The position numbers and the translations under genes are program-made. From contig NZ_JXBB01000001.1 of the NCBI RefSeq assembly GCF_001653195.1, positions 124,001 to 188,000 on the forward strand: a stretch of DNA of 64,000 nucleotides. The letters are read 5' to 3'. A model generated the notes under the pieces. It had not been told where the DNA came from. It made no database searches and was given only the letters and a program-made list of their open reading frames with translations. This DNA is from Hydrogenibacillus schlegelii. GTDB lineage: Bacteria > Bacillota > Bacilli > Thermicanales > DSM-22653. How positions within the stretch are numbered: the first letter of the stretch is position 1; each line of letters starts with the position of its first letter. Shown here piece after piece: positions 24,666-34,743 of the stretch.

Positions 24666-25709
24666 TTAAAAATTTCCGCTGCTTTTGGCGTTATGCCTCA
24701 GGTGTTCCTCGTACGTTTTGCTGAAATAATGCCCGCCGCTCCCGTCGTTTTTGGCGACGAAGAAAAAGTAGTCGTGTTCTTCCGGCCAGAGCACCGCCTC
24801 GAGAGACTTTTTCCCGGGGTTGGCGATCGGCCCGGGCGGGAGGCCGTCGTGAAGGTAGGTGTTGTACGGATCGTTCACCTTCAAGTCTTCGAGCGTAAGC
24901 CGCTCCTTATGCACGTCGAGGACGTATTCGACCGTGGCGCACGACTCGAGCCGCCAGCGGGCCTTGATGCGGTTATAAAAGACGCCGGCGATCCGGGCCC
25001 GTTCATCGTCCCGCACCGCCTCCCGTTCGACGATCGACGCGAGCGTCACCGCCTGATCGACCGAAAGGCCGAGCACCGCCGCCCGTTCCGCCCAAGCTTC
25101 GGGAAACATCTCCTCAAAACGCCGAAGCATCCGTTCGATGATGGCATGGGCCGAAGCGTTTTTGTCCACTGTGTACGTGTCGGGAAAGAGATAGCCCTCC
25201 AGACGGTACTTGCGCTCCGGCGAGACGGGAATTCGGTCCAGATAGCGAAACGCGAAGTCGCCTTCCTTCACTTCCCTTAAAAAGACATCCCGATCGACGA
25301 GGCCGAGCGTCTGAAGCCGATCGGCGATCTCCTCCACCGTAAACCCTTCCGGAATCGTAAACGTCACCGTCTCCCGGTAGACGTCCCCCCGGGCGAGGGC
25401 GTCGACGATCGCCTCAAGCGTCATCCCCGGACGGAAGCGGTACACCCCCGCCTGAAGGCGACCGGCCGCGTCGGGTCGCATCAGGCGGACGTAGGCCCAG
25501 AAGACGATGTCGTTCCGGATGAGGCCGGCCTTCTGAAGCGCCCGGCCGATGGCGCGGACGTCCGCCCCCGCCGGCACCGTCACCTCGACCTCCGGCCCCG
25601 GCGGAAGCGGGCGCAACTCCGCCCGCACCCACCCGAAAGCGGCGACCATCCCGGCCGCGACGAAGGCGATCAGGCCCAGCCCTCCCCAGAGCACCCGGCG
25701 CCGTTTCAT
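24666..25709 (-). CDS. mltG: Endolytic transglycosylase MltG
   Basis: 347 residues from the ATG at 25709, which has GGAGGAGAGG close upstream; the longer frame adds 17 residues. A short cytosolic Arg patch and one membrane helix lead to a LysM-like region (VPAGADVRAIGRALQKAGL, IPEGFTVEEIADRL). The YceG catalytic domain follows with YLFPDTY, the active-site Glu in SIVEREAV, and NTYLHDGLPPGPIANPG. It cuts nascent peptidoglycan strands at the membrane. Synteny with DUF1292, ruvX, ireB and alaS is the normal Bacilli order. Confidence 0.95.
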   Translation of the reverse strand: MKRRRVLWGGLGLIAFVAAGMVAAFGWVRAELRPLPPGPEVEVTVPAGADVRAIGRALQKAGLIRNDIVFWAYVRLMRPDAAGRLQAGVYRFRPGMTLEAIVDALARGDVYRETVTFTIPEGFTVEEIADRLQTLGLVDRDVFLREVKEGDFAFRYLDRIPVSPERKYRLEGYLFPDTYTVDKNASAHAIIERMLRRFEEMFPEAWAERAAVLGLSVDQAVTLASIVEREAVRDDERARIAGVFYNRIKARWRLESCATVEYVLDVHKERLTLEDLKVNDPYNTYLHDGLPPGPIANPGKKSLEAVLWPEEHDYFFFVAKNDGSGGHYFSKTYEEHLRHNAKSSGNF

Positions 25710-25865
25710 CCTGCCTCTCCTCCCCCACGAAAAAAAGGGCGGTCTCCCCGCCCCCTTCATCCGACGCCTGCCGACCGGCGGCCCCCGGCCGCTTGCTCGC
25801 GGACCGCCCGGCGGCCGATCCGGCCGTGGCGCCGGCGGCTCGATTTCTTCCGGCGCTTCGCCGGG

Positions 25866-26291
25866 TCACACTTGGCCTTCGTCGACAAGCGTCTGGAAGG
25901 CCTCCTCGACGAGGGCCCACTCTTCATCCGTCTCGATCGGGTAAAGGGTCATGCCGCCCTCTTCGTCTTCTTCGTAGCGGAAAGCGAGCACCTCGTCCGC
26001 TTCCTCCTCCCCGTCGTCTTCTCCGTCGTCGAGGGCCGAGACGAGGATATAGCGCTTCCCGGAATCTTCGTCGTCGATCTCCGTCAGGATCTCGTACGCC
26101 TGCTCGTTGCCGTCTTCGTCGGCAATGTAAATGATGTTCTCTTCGATGTCGTCGAAGTCGAGGTCGAATTCGGGGTCGTGATCGTGATCATGGTCGTGAA
26201 GATGGGCATGGGCGCGGTCGTGACCACGATCATGCGCGTGATCGCGGCCGTGCGCGTGGACGTGCTCGTGTTCATCCCGGTGATCGGTCAT
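25866..26291 (-). CDS. DUF1292 family protein with His/Asp-rich N-terminus
   Basis: 141 residues. The C-terminal 90 residues are the acidic DUF1292 (YrzB-type) domain: [18 protein letters not shown] ... [11 protein letters not shown]. Unusually, the first 40 residues are almost only His, Asp and Arg ([26 protein letters not shown]), about 14 histidines in all. Such stretches bind or store nickel or zinc in other proteins such as HypB and SlyD. Typical DUF1292 proteins lack it. Start overlaps ruvX stop. The reading frame is supported by the following domain being in frame. Confidence 0.88.
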   Translation of the reverse strand: MTDHRDEHEHVHAHGRDHAHDRGHDRAHAHLHDHDHDHDPEFDLDFDDIEENIIYIADEDGNEQAYEILTEIDDEDSGKRYILVSALDDGEDDGEEEADEVLAFRYEEDEEGGMTLYPIETDEEWALVEEAFQTLVDEGQV

Positions 26292-26716
26292 TGCGGCGGA
26301 CCTCCTTGTGCCCGGCGGGCATCGAGATAATGTTGCAAAATGAACTGAGCGGCCAGGGCGTCGATGACGTCTTTCCGCCGCCTCCGGCTCAAATCCGCCT
26401 CGAGGAGCACCCGCTCGGCGGCGACCGTCGTGAGCCGTTCATCCCAGTAGATCACCGGGAGGCCGAACCGACGGGCGATGTGCCGCCCGACCGCCCGGGC
26501 CTGCTCAGCCATTTTCCCCGGGGTGTTGTCGAGGTTTTTCGGCAGGCCGACGACGACGGCTTCGACGCCGTGGCGCGCGATGAGCTCTGCCAGGCGGTCG
26601 AACTCGCCGCCGCCTCTCCGGCGGACGGTCTCGAGGGCCTGGGCGGTGATTCCGAGCGGATCCGACAGCGCCACGCCGATCGTCTTCGTCCCGACGTCGA
26701 GGGCCATGATCCTCAT
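26288..26716 (-). CDS. ruvX: Putative Holliday junction resolvase RuvX (YqgF)
   Basis: 142 residues, RNase H fold: [15 protein letters not shown] at the N-terminus, then [26 protein letters not shown] and a C-terminal [16 protein letters not shown], each contributing a catalytic acid. Members act in pre-16S rRNA 5' end processing and perhaps in recombination. It sits between ireB and the DUF1292 gene, with a 4-bp overlap with the latter. Confidence 0.94.
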   Translation of the reverse strand: MRIMALDVGTKTIGVALSDPLGITAQALETVRRRGGGEFDRLAELIARHGVEAVVVGLPKNLDNTPGKMAEQARAVGRHIARRFGLPVIYWDERLTTVAAERVLLEADLSRRRRKDVIDALAAQFILQHYLDARRAQGGPPQ

Positions 26717-26760
26717 CTTTTAACGTGTTCCCCCGCGCAAAAAATATGTAGGGCGGGCGT

Positions 26761-27033
26761 CTAGCGACGCGCCTCGCCCAACCCTTCCCGCTCGAGGTAA
26801 TACGTGAGCAGATGTTCGATCAAGTCATCCCGCGGCACTTTCCGGATGATCGCCCGGGCATTGTTGTGGCGCGGGATGTACGCCGGTTCACCGGAAATGA
26901 GGTAACCGACGAGCTGGCGGATCGGGTCATAGCCTTTTTCTTCCAAGGCCCGGTAGACGGCCACGAGGACTTCGTGCGGCGACTGGGGGTCGCCGCCGGG
27001 CGCGGCGTCGAACTTCCGAGTCTCGTCGTTCAT
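26761..27033 (-). CDS. ireB: IreB family regulatory phosphoprotein
   Basis: 90 residues from the ATG at 27033 (GGGGAGGG upstream). The sequence [20 protein letters not shown] followed by [19 protein letters not shown] is the highly conserved core of this family (formerly DUF965). In enterococci IreB is a substrate of the Ser/Thr kinase IreK and negatively controls cephalosporin resistance. Between alaS and ruvX, its usual place. Confidence 0.95.
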   Translation of the reverse strand: MNDETRKFDAAPGGDPQSPHEVLVAVYRALEEKGYDPIRQLVGYLISGEPAYIPRHNNARAIIRKVPRDDLIEHLLTYYLEREGLGEARR

Positions 27034-27081
27034 GGCCGTCCCTCCCCGCTCCCCTGACCGCTTCAACCGTATCATACCGCT

Positions 27082-29712
27082 TCAGCCAAGGATTGTAAAG
27101 ATGGTCTGAAGGGCCTCATCGACCTTTTCCGGCCGCTTTCCGCCGGCCTGGGCCATCTCCGGTCGGCCGCCGCCGCCGCCGCCCGCGATCGCCGCGATGC
27201 GCTTGACGATCTCCCCGGCATGCACGCCTTTTTGCACAAGGTCCGGTGAGACGGCGGCGACAAAAAGCGCCTTGTCCTCCGCCGCCGCGCCGAGCACGAT
27301 GACCGCCCCCGCCTGGCCTTTCGGGCTCGACCGAAGGGCATCGATCGTCTTTCGGAGGGCGTCCATGTCCGGGGCGTCGACTTTGGCCGCAAGCACCGTC
27401 ATGCCGGCGACCGTTCGGGCCCGGTCCCAGAGGGCGAGGGCTTCGTGGGTGGCGAGCTTGTCTTTGAGCCGGTCGCTTTCCCGCAGGGCGGCCTTGAGCT
27501 CCTGCCAGAGGGCGTCGATCTTCGCCGGGACCTCCGCCGGCTCCGCCCGAAGGGCGTCGGCCGCCCGGGCGAGGAGATCAAGCCGCTCGCGGACGTAGCG
27601 ATAAGCGTGCCGGCCGGTCACCGCCTCGATCCGCCGGACGCCGGCGCCGATCCCGCCTTCAAAGGTGATGACGAAGAGGCCGATCTCCTGCGTGTTCCGG
27701 ACGTGGCAACCCCCGCAGAGTTCCAGGCTGTAATCGCCGACCTTCACCACGCGGACGATCGCGCCGTATTTCTCGCCGAAGAGCGCCATCGCGCCCATCT
27801 TTTTCGCCTCGTCGAGCGGTTTCAGGAACCAGTCGACCGGAAGCGCCGCCCAGATCTGTTCGTTCACCCTCGCCTCGATCGCCCGGAGCTCCTCCGGCGT
27901 AAGCGGACCGTAATGAGAGAAGTCGAACCGGAGCCGGTCCGGCGCGACGAGGGAGCCGGCCTGGGCGACGTGGGGACCGAGAACGTCCCGGAGCGCCTGA
28001 TGGAGGAGGTGGGTCGCGGTGTGGTTTTTGATCACGTCCGCCCGCGCCTCCGGATCGACGGTCGCCCGGACGACGTCCCCTTCCCGGACGGCGCCGCTTC
28101 GGACCTGCACCCGATGGGCGTGCTGACCGTGAGGCGCCTTCGTCACGTCGAGGACGTCGAGGACGACGCCGTCGCCTTCGATCGTCCCCCGGTCGGCCAC
28201 CTGACCGCCGCTTTCGGCGTAAAAGGGCGTCTCGTCGAGGAAGACGAGGCCTTCATCTCCGGCTTCGAGCGCCGGCACCCGCCGGTCGTTCCGGAAGAGG
28301 CCGATCACCCGCGCCGCCGGTACGTCGAGGACGTCGTAGCCGACGAAGCGGCTTTCGGCGTTGAACGTCCGGAGCTCGCCGCCCTGCACCTGCATCGAAT
28401 CGATCGCCGCCCGGGCGCGGCGGGCCCGCTCCCGCTGCACCTCCATCTCCCGTTCGAAGCCTTCTCGATCGACGGCGAGGCCATGTTCGGCGGCGACGTC
28501 GACGGTGAGGTCGAGCGGAAAGCCGTACGTGTCGTAGAGGACGAACGCCTCCTCGCCGCTCAGCGCCGACCGACCTTCCCGCTTCGCCCGGGCGATCGTC
28601 TCCTCGATGAGGCGCATCCCCTCGTCGAGCCGCTCGTAAAACCGCTCTTCTTCCCGCCGGATGACGTCTTCGACGTGACTTTTCCGCGCCGGAATTTCGG
28701 GGTAGAACGCCCCCATGATCTCCTCGACGGCGCCGACCAGCCGGTGCAAAAACGGCGTGTCGAATCCGAGCTTCCGGCCGTAGCGGACCGCCCGCCGGAG
28801 GAGCCGCCGAAGGACGTAACCCCGACCTTCGTTGGACGGCAGCGCCCCGTCGGCGATGGCGAAGGTGAGGGCTCGGATGTGGTCGGCGATGACGCGGAAG
28901 GCGACGTCCGCTTCCCGGCTCGAGCGGTACCGGACGCCGGAGAGGGCTTCCGTCCGGCGGATGATCGGGAGGAAGAGGTCGGTGTCGAAGTTCGTCTCGC
29001 CGTCCTGGAGGATCGACGCCATCCGCTCGAGGCCCATGCCGGTGTCGATGTTTTTGCTCGGAAGGGGCGTGTACGTCCCGTCGGGATTGTGGTTGAACTG
29101 GGAGAAGACGAGGTTCCAGATCTCGAGGTAGCGCTCGTTTTCCCCGCCGGGGTATAGCTCCGGATCGTTCGGATCGTCGCCGAACGCCGGCCCCCGATCG
29201 TAGAAAATCTCGCTGTTCGGTCCTGACGGCCCTTCCCCGATGTCCCAGAAATTCCCCTCCAGCCGGACGATCCGCTCCTCCGGAAGGCCGATCTCATGCC
29301 GCCAGATCGCGTACGCCTCGTCGTCTTCCGGGTGAATCGTCACGCTCAGGCGGTCCGGGTCAAAGCCGATCCACCGGCGGTCGGTGAGGAATTCCCACGC
29401 CCAACGGATCGCCTCTCGCTTGAAGTAGTCGCCGATCGAAAAATTCCCCAGCATCTCGAAGAAGGTGTGGTGCCGGGCGGTCTTGCCGACGTTTTCGATG
29501 TCGTTCGTCCGGATCGACTTCTGGACGTTCGCGAGCCGTGGATTCGGCGGCGCCTCCCGGCCGTCGAAGTACTTTTTGAGCGTCGCCACGCCGGAGTTGA
29601 TAAAAAGAAGGCTCGGATCGTCGACCGGGATCAGGGAAGCCGGCGGGACGACGAGGTGGCCTTTGGCCTCGAAGAACGAGAGGAACTTTTCGCGGATCTC
29701 CTGACCTTTCAT
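27082..29712 (-). CDS. alaS: Alanyl-tRNA synthetase
   Basis: 876 residues, full length. The N-terminus ([18 protein letters not shown]) is the conserved class II start, then motif 2-type [14 protein letters not shown]. The editing domain has [11 protein letters not shown] and CGGCHVRNT (zinc ligands), and the C-terminal Gly-rich block [15 protein letters not shown] is the oligomerisation/DHHA1 end. It charges tRNA-Ala and clears Ser/Gly mischarging. The ribosome site is weak, but the start is fixed by homology. Expression is controlled by the T-box leader upstream. Confidence 0.97.
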   Translation of the reverse strand: MKGQEIREKFLSFFEAKGHLVVPPASLIPVDDPSLLFINSGVATLKKYFDGREAPPNPRLANVQKSIRTNDIENVGKTARHHTFFEMLGNFSIGDYFKREAIRWAWEFLTDRRWIGFDPDRLSVTIHPEDDEAYAIWRHEIGLPEERIVRLEGNFWDIGEGPSGPNSEIFYDRGPAFGDDPNDPELYPGGENERYLEIWNLVFSQFNHNPDGTYTPLPSKNIDTGMGLERMASILQDGETNFDTDLFLPIIRRTEALSGVRYRSSREADVAFRVIADHIRALTFAIADGALPSNEGRGYVLRRLLRRAVRYGRKLGFDTPFLHRLVGAVEEIMGAFYPEIPARKSHVEDVIRREEERFYERLDEGMRLIEETIARAKREGRSALSGEEAFVLYDTYGFPLDLTVDVAAEHGLAVDREGFEREMEVQRERARRARAAIDSMQVQGGELRTFNAESRFVGYDVLDVPAARVIGLFRNDRRVPALEAGDEGLVFLDETPFYAESGGQVADRGTIEGDGVVLDVLDVTKAPHGQHAHRVQVRSGAVREGDVVRATVDPEARADVIKNHTATHLLHQALRDVLGPHVAQAGSLVAPDRLRFDFSHYGPLTPEELRAIEARVNEQIWAALPVDWFLKPLDEAKKMGAMALFGEKYGAIVRVVKVGDYSLELCGGCHVRNTQEIGLFVITFEGGIGAGVRRIEAVTGRHAYRYVRERLDLLARAADALRAEPAEVPAKIDALWQELKAALRESDRLKDKLATHEALALWDRARTVAGMTVLAAKVDAPDMDALRKTIDALRSSPKGQAGAVIVLGAAAEDKALFVAAVSPDLVQKGVHAGEIVKRIAAIAGGGGGGRPEMAQAGGKRPEKVDEALQTIFTILG

Positions 29713-29804
29713 TCGATCGGGCCCGGCGCGCCAGAGTCGCCGGCCGGGCCGCTCCTCCCTTCTTTGTCAAATTCTTTATCCCCAATTCATCTTTATCACC
29801 ATAA

Positions 29805-30425
29805 AAGCGCCCGTCCCTCAGGGACGAGCGCTCGCTCGCGGTACCACCCTGCTTGTCCGGAATGGGCGAGACGGGTCACCGCCGCACGGCCGGGCCGACA
29901 CCGCCACGCCGACCTTCGGCGCGCTTCGCCTTCTCCGTGTGCCGCGCCCTTCGCCTTCCGAACCGCTCTCGGCGAATAACGGCCGCCGCCGTCAGGCTTC
30001 CCTCCGGTCCTCGGGCGAGCGGGGGCTCTGGACCGATGGATCCCGCCGGACGAAAACCGGCGATCGTCGCCGAGCCGACACTCGGCCGACACCGGCTTTA
30101 CCGGCATCGATCTCCGCCGAAACCGGGGCCCACCGGCGTCCGGTCCAAACAGGGTCCACCGGCGTCCGATCGACGCCCCGGCTTCCGCCGCAACGGCGAA
30201 CCGGACTTCGCCTGCGCTCCGGACTGGCCTGCGCGGTCCCGCCGGGGCCCCTTGCAGCCACCGGCGATGCCGGGAGGGCCCTCTCTGGGCGGCGGAGCGC
30301 CGCGCTTCGGTCCGTCATCGCGTTCGTTTTTGCCTTTTCGTTTCTTTTCGTTTTCCCTTATCGAATTCCCGCGCCAGGGATCCGATCCGGCGCAACCATC
30401 GCCGTCGCCGCTCATCCGGCGCTTA
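29805..30425 (-). promoter_or_regulatory. T-box riboswitch (alanine) in the alaS leader
   Basis: The T-box AGGGTGGTACCGCG is read on the minus strand at about 29837-29850, followed by an intrinsic terminator: stem GCGCTCGTCCC / GGGACGGGCGC, then TTTTA, at 29805-29830. Stem I features are visible upstream: AGAGAG (30281-30286) and GGTGGCTGCAAG (30251-30262). Uncharged tRNA-Ala would bind and favour the antiterminator. The leader is about 600 nt, roughly twice the usual length. The exact specifier codon (GCN) could not be fixed by eye. Confidence 0.9.
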
Positions 30426-30430
30426 AGCGT

Positions 30431-30459
30431 AGTATACCGTGCGGGCGGCGGCGGTGCAA
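30431..30459 (-). promoter_or_regulatory. Promoter of the alaS T-box leader
   Basis: Minus strand -35 TTGCAC (30454-30459), 17-base spacer, -10 TATACT (30431-30436). It lies at the start of the leader that contains the T-box stem I elements. Confidence 0.7.
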
Positions 30460-30479
30460 GTCGGCCGGGGCTCTAAGCT

Positions 30480-30741
30480 AAGCCGGATCATTGACCGCAT
30501 TGATCCGCTTTGAATTCCAGATCGCCCATGGGATCTTGAACGCCTCCACGGATCTGTTTGACCTTCGTTTATGTGTGCATCCTCAGTTACAAAAAAGCAC
30601 CCCCTTGCGCATGCCGATCATATCCCTCATAATGACCGTGTCGCCCATTATAACTTGTTTCCCCGCCAATAAAGAAGCGCATCATGAAGCGTTTTTTCCG
30701 TCCCGGCGACCGGCATGCGCTCACGTGGAGGATCTTAAAGG
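30480..30741. other. Intergenic region, nothing clear
   Basis: AT-richer than the surroundings and matching the composition of the nitrilase/GNAT pair that follows. No gene, RNA or clean promoter was recognised, apart from the GTGGAGG ribosome site at its right end. Confidence 0.4.
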
Positions 30742-31599
30742 ATGAAAATGAGAGTATCGGCGGTCCAATATCACCTGCATACGATCCGGTCATTTGAAGA
30801 TTTCGCCAGACAGGTGGAGCATTACATTAAAACGGCCGCAGAATTCGGCGCCGAGTTTGTCTTGTTCCCCGAATTTTTTACAACCCAACTCCTGTCCATC
30901 GGTGACGAACGCGGGAACGCCTTAACCATCCACGATTTGCCCGATTTCACGGAGCAGTATCGGGATTTGTTTTCATCCTTGGCAATTGAGACGAAGATGC
31001 ACATTATCGCAGGAACCCACGTCGTTCGCAAAGGGGGCCGGTTATACAACGTCGCGCATCTGTTCTATCCGGACGGAAGGATCGCGGAACAACCGAAGCT
31101 TCATCTCACGCCGACGGAAGTGAAAGAATGGACGATCACGCCCGGCGACAGCCTGCAAGTGTTTGAAACCGACAAAGGAAAGGTCGCCATTTTAATCTGC
31201 TATGACATCGAATTTCCCGAGATCGCTCGCATGGCCAGAGCCAAAGGCGCGGATGTGATTTTCTGCCCGTCCTGTACCGATGATCGGCACGGATTCCACC
31301 GGGTCCGTTACAGCTGCCATGCGAGAACGATTGAAAACCAGGTCTATGTCGTGACGACGGGGACCGTCGGTTCCCTTCCCACGGTCGACTTTATGCGGGC
31401 TAATTTTGGGCAAGCGGCGGTGATCACGCCCAACGATATTCCGTTTCCGCCCCGGGGTATCCTGGCGGAGGGGGAAATCAATGAGGATATGGTGGTGACC
31501 GCGGACCTCGATTTGGAACTGTTAGACCGAGTTCGCCAAAGCGGGTCCGTCACCACATGGCGCGACCGGCGGACGGATCTCTACCCGGACTGGGCATAA
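30742..31599 (+). CDS. Carbon-nitrogen hydrolase (nitrilase superfamily)
   Basis: 285 residues. The catalytic triad is visible: Glu in LVLFPEFFT, Lys in EQPKLHLTP and Cys in VAILICYDIEFPE, with a later conserved block VYVVTTGTVG. Most members hydrolyse omega-amides, nitriles or carbamoyl groups. The neighbouring gene (31634) is a GNAT acetyltransferase; in Bacillus YhcX the two activities are fused in one protein in the opposite order. GC content is clearly lower than in the rest of the window, suggesting acquisition by transfer. Substrate unknown. Confidence 0.9.
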   Translation: MKMRVSAVQYHLHTIRSFEDFARQVEHYIKTAAEFGAEFVLFPEFFTTQLLSIGDERGNALTIHDLPDFTEQYRDLFSSLAIETKMHIIAGTHVVRKGGRLYNVAHLFYPDGRIAEQPKLHLTPTEVKEWTITPGDSLQVFETDKGKVAILICYDIEFPEIARMARAKGADVIFCPSCTDDRHGFHRVRYSCHARTIENQVYVVTTGTVGSLPTVDFMRANFGQAAVITPNDIPFPPRGILAEGEINEDMVVTADLDLELLDRVRQSGSVTTWRDRRTDLYPDWA

Positions 31600-31633
31600 G
31601 TGAAAAACCCCGCGGTTTGAAGGAGAGAGAAAA

Positions 31634-32311
31634 TTGTACCGGAAAACATTTTACGTTTTTGACCGGGACCGGCCGGTCCCGGCGGTCATCCGAAATTATA
31701 CGGAACGGGACTTCCCGGATTTAATCCGCATTCAACAGGAAAGCTTTCCTCCGCCGTTCCCGTCCGAGTTATGGTGGAACACGGAACAGCTCAAAAACCA
31801 TGTGACGCTGTTTCCGGAGGGCGCCTTGTGCGTGGAGGTGAACGGTGAAATCGCGGGATCGATGACGGGGATGATCGTGGACTTTGATCCCGATCATCCG
31901 GATCATACATGGGAAGAGATCACCGATAACGGATATATTCGCAACCATCGGCCCAACGGGGATACCCTTTACGTCGTCGACATTTCCGTGCGCCCCGCCT
32001 ATCGCAAATTAGGATTGGGAAAATGGTTGATGTTTTCCATGTATGACGTCGTGATTCACAAAGGGCTTAAACGGCTGCTGGGCGGAGGCAGAATGCCCGG
32101 CTATCATAAAAAAGCGGCGGAGATGACCGCGGAACAATACCTCGAAGCGGTCGTCAAAGGGGAATTGAAGGACCCGGTGATCACCTTCCTGCTTCGCTGT
32201 GGCCGAACGCCCGTAAAAGTGATCGCGAACTATCTTGAAGATGAAGAATCATGCAATTATGCAGTGCTTATGGAATGGAAAAATCCCTTTTTCGCCGCCG
32301 ATTCTTTATAA
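31634..32311 (+). CDS. GNAT family N-acetyltransferase
   Basis: 225 residues from a TTG start with GAAGGAGAG just before it. The acetyl-CoA loop is VRPAYRKLGLGKWLM, preceded by the strand TLYVVDISV. The N-terminal part (RNYTERDFPDLIRIQQESFPPP) matches the GNAT half of YhcX-like bifunctional proteins. It is 34 bp after the hydrolase and surely cotranscribed; the two may form a complex. Acceptor substrate unknown. The base composition is as low in GC as its partner. Confidence 0.88.
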   Translation: MYRKTFYVFDRDRPVPAVIRNYTERDFPDLIRIQQESFPPPFPSELWWNTEQLKNHVTLFPEGALCVEVNGEIAGSMTGMIVDFDPDHPDHTWEEITDNGYIRNHRPNGDTLYVVDISVRPAYRKLGLGKWLMFSMYDVVIHKGLKRLLGGGRMPGYHKKAAEMTAEQYLEAVVKGELKDPVITFLLRCGRTPVKVIANYLEDEESCNYAVLMEWKNPFFAADSL

Positions 32312-32948
32312 GGAGTACGAGTATTCAGGATCCCTTGCTTAAACAAATGCACCCGTTGATGCCATACGTATTCTCTCCTGAAGAAGATCCGAGCATTGTT
32401 CACGAAGGAAATTATGGATGCGTTATTATTCCGCCCCATCGAGCAAGCCGAACGGCGACCGATCGTCTCTTGGACGAACATCGAAGGAGGGCGGCGATCT
32501 GCCGCTGTTCGGCTTCGACCCGCTCCAGTAGATGCGCCCGCAGCGCTAAAGATGCCCCCACCACGCTTCTTCCGTCCTCGGTTTTCGCACGCGGACGACC
32601 GCCGGCGGCCGTTCACCCCGGCGGTCGTCCGATGCGGTCGGTCCTGCCGCCTTCACCCTTTCGGGCGCCCGTATAAAGCGCTTTCAAACGCGTCGTCCAA
32701 GGCCCCCTTCCCGCCGTTTCCGACCGCGGCCTTTTCCGACGGCGTTCCCCGTCGTCATCCCCCGTCCCGGCGGAAAAGCGAACGGGCGAGATCGCCGGTG
32801 TTGAGCGCTTCGTCCGAAGGCGCCGACGCGTCCGCGGATTCCGAACCTTGATCTCCGCCATCGACCGCGGTGCGCCACCGGCCGCGGCGGCATCCGGCAA
32901 GCCGGCAATTCGCGGTCCCGGCCAACGTGCCTCCCGCCCGAAAGCGCT
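32312..32948. other. Non-coding gap with a possible gene remnant and a long inverted repeat
   Basis: The first 150 bp keep the lower GC of the upstream pair and contain a short frame (MHPLMPYVFSPEED) that could be the start of a lost third gene; I cannot name it. At 32593-32606 / 32619-32632 there is a perfect 14-bp inverted repeat (CGGACGACCGCCGG) with a 12-base loop and no T run. The rest is GC-rich without a gene. Confidence 0.45.
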
Positions 32949-33512
32949 TTAATTGCCGACCGGAACGCTTTTTCCGCTCCGTCGCGCTTTCGCCCAGGCG
33001 TCCCGGATGTACGGCACGATCCAACGGTCGAGGCCGATGCGTCCCGCGTTGGCGCCGGCGATGAGGAGGAAGATGCTGAGCAGGATCATCTGCGGGTTGG
33101 TGCTCACCGTGCCACTGAACATGAAGGAGAAGTTCATCACCGCTCCAAAAAAGACCGCTGCCGTCGTAAAACACCCAAGAAGCAGTCCGATGCCGACGAG
33201 CACCTCCCCCCACGGCACAAGGAAATTGAAGAGCCCGACATTGGGGATGGCGAAACCCTCGAGAAAACGGGCCCACCACCACTGGACGTCGGGGTGGTCG
33301 CCGGTGGCCTTCGCCAGAGCGCCCTTGAGGTAGCCCGACGCATCAAAGCCGCTCAGCTTATGCACCCCTGCCATCAACCACGTCCATCCCAGATAGAGCC
33401 GGATGACGAAAAGCCCCAGGGACGCGTAAAAATTCTCCCGAAGCCAGAGGACGACGGGAGCGACCGGTTGCGCCGCCGCCACGCCCCGCGTCCAGCGTTC
33501 GTCAAATCCCAT
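32949..33512 (-). CDS. DoxX family membrane protein
   Basis: 187 residues, four transmembrane helices. Family motifs are FVIRLYLGWTWLMAGVHKL, VPWGEVLVGIGLLLG and GAVMNFSFMFSGTVSTNP. AAAGGAGGG precedes the ATG. DoxX proteins take part in quinone-linked respiration, thiosulfate oxidation (DoxDA of Acidianus) or oxidative stress. With thiosulfate- and sulfide-type genes in this window a link to sulfur metabolism is possible, but the gene is single and not in those operons. Confidence 0.88.
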   Translation of the reverse strand: MGFDERWTRGVAAAQPVAPVVLWLRENFYASLGLFVIRLYLGWTWLMAGVHKLSGFDASGYLKGALAKATGDHPDVQWWWARFLEGFAIPNVGLFNFLVPWGEVLVGIGLLLGCFTTAAVFFGAVMNFSFMFSGTVSTNPQMILLSIFLLIAGANAGRIGLDRWIVPYIRDAWAKARRSGKSVPVGN

Positions 33513-33693
33513 CTTCTTTCCCTCCTTTCGTCTTTTTCCATCTCCAGTATAACAGCGCCGGAGACGGCATCACAAGCGGAAAGTGAAATGTTTCACAAAG
33601 CTGTCAACAAGGAAAGGAGCGGGCTGCGAAGAGGCACCTTCCCCCTGACATCGCGGCCCAAAGAAGCCGCCGCTTCCCCCAACCACCGCCGGC

Positions 33694-34566
33694 TCACCAG
33701 GACGGTTCGATCGACGTGCGTTTGGACGCGGAAAGCTTTGCGCGCAGCCATTCCCGGGCCGCGTCGGTGCGAATCGGAAGCGACCCGGAATCGCCGTCGT
33801 AGAGATCGGCGATGAGCTCGGCCACCGGCGGCCGCTCGAGGGAGGCCGCTTCGACTTTTTCCCCGTCGGCAAAAAACGCCTCCGGGGTCCAATGCCCGAG
33901 CAATCGGCCCTCCTTGAGCACGACAACGCGGTCGGCCCAGTCGGCAACGAACTGCATGTCGTGGGTGGCAACGATGAGCTGGACGCCCTGTTCGCCGAGC
34001 GTCTCAAGCACCGCATGGATGCGTCGCCTCCCGGCCGGATCGAGAAAAGCCGTCGGCTCATCAAACAGGATCGTCTCTGGCCGGGCGGCGAGCACCCCCG
34101 CGATGGCGACGAGCTTCTTCTGCCCGTAACTTAACGCATGCGGCGGCCGATCGGCCAGGTGGGAAATGGACAGCGTCGAAAGGGCCCAGCGCGCTCGCTC
34201 TTCCGCCTCTTCGAGCGGAAGGCCGAGCTGAAGCGGCGTAAAGAGCACGTCTTCCCACACCGTAAGCGAGATGAGCTGATCATCAGGCTCCTGGAACGCA
34301 ATCCCGACCTCAGGGAGAACGGGCGCACGTCGGTCCGCTTTGGACCGTTCGTAGACGGGCCGACCGCGGTAGCGTACCTTCCCGCACTCCGGGCGAAACA
34401 GCCCTTTCATCAACATGAGCGTCGTCGATTTGCCCGAGCCGTTGGCACCGACGATCGCCGTCCGCTGCCCCGCCTCGATCGTCAGCGTGAGCGCCTCCAC
34501 CGCATACGGCGCCCCCTGCCGGTACCGGTAACAAACGCCGTCCAGCTGAAAGAGCGGTGTGGACAT
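33694..34566 (-). CDS. nikO: ECF-type nickel/cobalt transporter, ATPase subunit
   Basis: 290 residues. Walker A GANGSGKST, signature LSYGQKKLVAIAGVLA, Walker B ETILFDEPTAFLDP, and H-loop VATHDMQF; the wording is that of CbiO/NikO/EcfA ATPases. It is the last gene of a set with the T component (34744), a PDGLE/NikN-like protein (35485) and the S component NikM (35942). The nearby hydrogenase and NikR favour nickel over cobalt, though the sequence cannot distinguish them. Confidence 0.9.
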   Translation of the reverse strand: MSTPLFQLDGVCYRYRQGAPYAVEALTLTIEAGQRTAIVGANGSGKSTTLMLMKGLFRPECGKVRYRGRPVYERSKADRRAPVLPEVGIAFQEPDDQLISLTVWEDVLFTPLQLGLPLEEAEERARWALSTLSISHLADRPPHALSYGQKKLVAIAGVLAARPETILFDEPTAFLDPAGRRRIHAVLETLGEQGVQLIVATHDMQFVADWADRVVVLKEGRLLGHWTPEAFFADGEKVEAASLERPPVAELIADLYDGDSGSLPIRTDAAREWLRAKLSASKRTSIEPSW

Positions 34567-34743
34567 CGCCTGCCTCCTTCACGTCTCTGAATCGCCGGCA
34601 CGCGCCCCGGACCGACGACGGACGGACACCTGCCGGAGCCCGCCGTGGACGAGCTGTTTCTAAAAACCGCCCAAGTGCTCACGATATCAATCCGGCCGCG
34701 ATACGCCTCCAAGGTCACCACCGAACAAACGCCCCCAAGCGCG

